Part shown: piece by piece, positions 63,279-64,000 of the stretch
Layout of the letters: each line of letters opens with the position of its first letter
Numbering within the stretch: position 1 is the stretch's first letter
Assembly: GCA_963696075.1 (NCBI GenBank)
Contig: CAVOJD010000029.1
Span: 62,001 to 126,000 of the forward strand
DNA from: CAJQQK01 sp963696075
Lineage (GTDB): Bacteria; Pseudomonadota; Alphaproteobacteria; Rhizobiales; Hyphomicrobiaceae
Direction: 5' to 3'
DNA: 64,000 nt
The notes under the pieces: model-generated
What the model saw: only the letters and a program-made list of their open reading frames with translations
What the model was told of the DNA's origin: nothing
The model's database searches: none
Made by a program: the position numbers and the translations under genes

Positions 63279-64000
63279 ATGACGACACTTCTCCTGACGC
63301 ATCCCTGCTTCGTCGATCACGACACCGGCGAAGGCCATCCCGAACGCCCGGATCGTATGCGCATTCTCGACAAGGTCTTCGCCGATCCCCGGTTCGATGG
63401 CCTTGAGCGCGCCGAAGCGCCGCTGCGCGAGGATTGCGAAGAGGCAATCATGCGCGTCCACCCCGAGACCTATCTGGCGCGCTTGAAGCGCCTGCGCCCC
63501 GAGGCGGGCCAGCCGGCGGTGCGTCTCGACCCCGACACGGTGCTCTCGTCGGGGAGTTGGCAGGCAGCCCTGCGCGCTGTCGGCGCGGGCCTCGAGGCCG
63601 TCGACCGGGTCTTCGAGGACGACCGCACGATCACCAACGCCTTCTGCCAGGTCCGCCCCTGCGGCCACCACGCGGAAAAAGAGCGCGCAATGGGCTTCTG
63701 CCTGTTCTCCAACGTCGCGATTGCGGCGAAATATGCGCGCGCGCGCCATGGCGCCGAGCGCATCGCCGTCGTCGATTTCGACGTCCATCACGGCAACGGC
63801 ACCCAGGACGTCTTCTGGGCGGAGAAAGACTTGTTCCTCGCCTCAACCCACCAGATGCCGCTCTATCCCGGCACCGGTGCGCCGGATGAGGAAGGCGAGA
63901 CCGGCAATATCTGCAACGCGCCGCTGCGCCCGAATGACGGCGGCAGCCAGTTCCGCGAGGCGTTCAATTCCCGCGTATTGCCGGCACTTACCGACTTCGG
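63279..64000 (+). CDS. Histone-deacetylase-family / acetylpolyamine amidohydrolase, truncated by window end
   Basis: At least 240 residues from ATG 63279; open to the window edge. MTTLLLTHPCFVDHDTGEGHPERPDR is the family N-terminus, with the active-site His pair in VRPCGHHAEKERAMGFCLFSN and the zinc-binding Asp/His in VVDFDVHHGNGTQDVFW. Members remove acetyl groups from polyamines, acetoin-related compounds or proteins. Standard length is about 310-340 aa, so roughly 80-100 residues are missing. Cytoplasmic. Confidence 0.9.
   Translation, partial: MTTLLLTHPCFVDHDTGEGHPERPDRMRILDKVFADPRFDGLERAEAPLREDCEEAIMRVHPETYLARLKRLRPEAGQPAVRLDPDTVLSSGSWQAALRAVGAGLEAVDRVFEDDRTITNAFCQVRPCGHHAEKERAMGFCLFSNVAIAAKYARARHGAERIAVVDFDVHHGNGTQDVFWAEKDLFLASTHQMPLYPGTGAPDEEGETGNICNAPLRPNDGGSQFREAFNSRVLPALTDF

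Noticed and set aside
1..64000. tRNA, rRNA, prophage, transposase or integrase genes
   Set aside because: I looked for tRNA-like cloverleaf ends, rRNA core sequences and mobile-element proteins and found none. A dedicated tRNA/Rfam scan would settle small RNAs.

Overview
This 64 kb window is a GC-rich, gene-dense chromosomal segment of an alphaproteobacterium, most likely Hyphomicrobiales-like. The lineage evidence is direct. A near-canonical ctrA (41519-42217), sciP/DUF1153 (39132-39413) and an alphaproteobacterial-type fliJ (40481-40861) sit within 3 kb, and several small families typical of this class are present (a TIGR02301-like protein, SRAP, Sua5-type tsaC, OpgC). I found no rRNA, tRNA, CRISPR array, insertion sequence or phage module. 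The order within the class is an inference.

Layout. 1-8.3 kb: end of an ArsJ-like MFS exporter, two SDR enzymes, a PLP decarboxylase, a haem-binding DUF3365-HAMP membrane protein next to a soluble class III nucleotide cyclase, a YceI-OmpA fusion and an FAD oxidoreductase. 8.4-20.8 kb: a complete type I secretion locus on the minus strand, in the order TolC-like outer membrane protein, a giant RTX exoprotein with PL14-like and PL1-like lyase domains, an ABC exporter with an extra N-terminal membrane domain, and a short HlyD adaptor. 21-26.6 kb: acyl-CoA carboxyltransferase, PhoD-like phosphatase, MFS transporter and a DMSP-lyase-family cupin. 26.7-37.5 kb: secreted Arg-rich small proteins, pdxA coupled to a TIM barrel-methylglyoxal synthase fusion, an epoxide-hydrolase-like enzyme, comDE-like sulfopyruvate/phosphonopyruvate decarboxylase subunits, an ABC-2-like exporter and an SDR. 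37.5-42.3 kb: mnmA and the sciP-fliJ-ctrA cell-cycle/flagellar cluster. 42.4-64 kb: metabolic and envelope genes (MBL hydrolase, GST, SDR, MFS, dihydroorotase-like, L,D-transpeptidase, LysE exporter, NUDIX, SRAP, a Clp_N/coiled-coil protein, OpgC, Sua5, acyl-CoA dehydrogenase plus crotonase, and an HDAC-family gene cut by the window end).

How the genes fit together. The secretion locus would export a calcium-binding, possibly alginate- or pectate-cleaving enzyme. With the DMSP-lyase-like cupin, the DmdC/DmdD-like pair and the comDE-like genes, this suggests an organism that meets algal polymers and organosulfur compounds. That ecological reading is inference only.

Caution. Five reading-frame breaks occur in four genes (about 13.2-13.3, 45.5, 49.16, 62.09 and 62.78 kb). 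Each is repaired by a small indel, and each repaired gene has a length divisible by three. They are therefore either assembly errors or recent inactivations.
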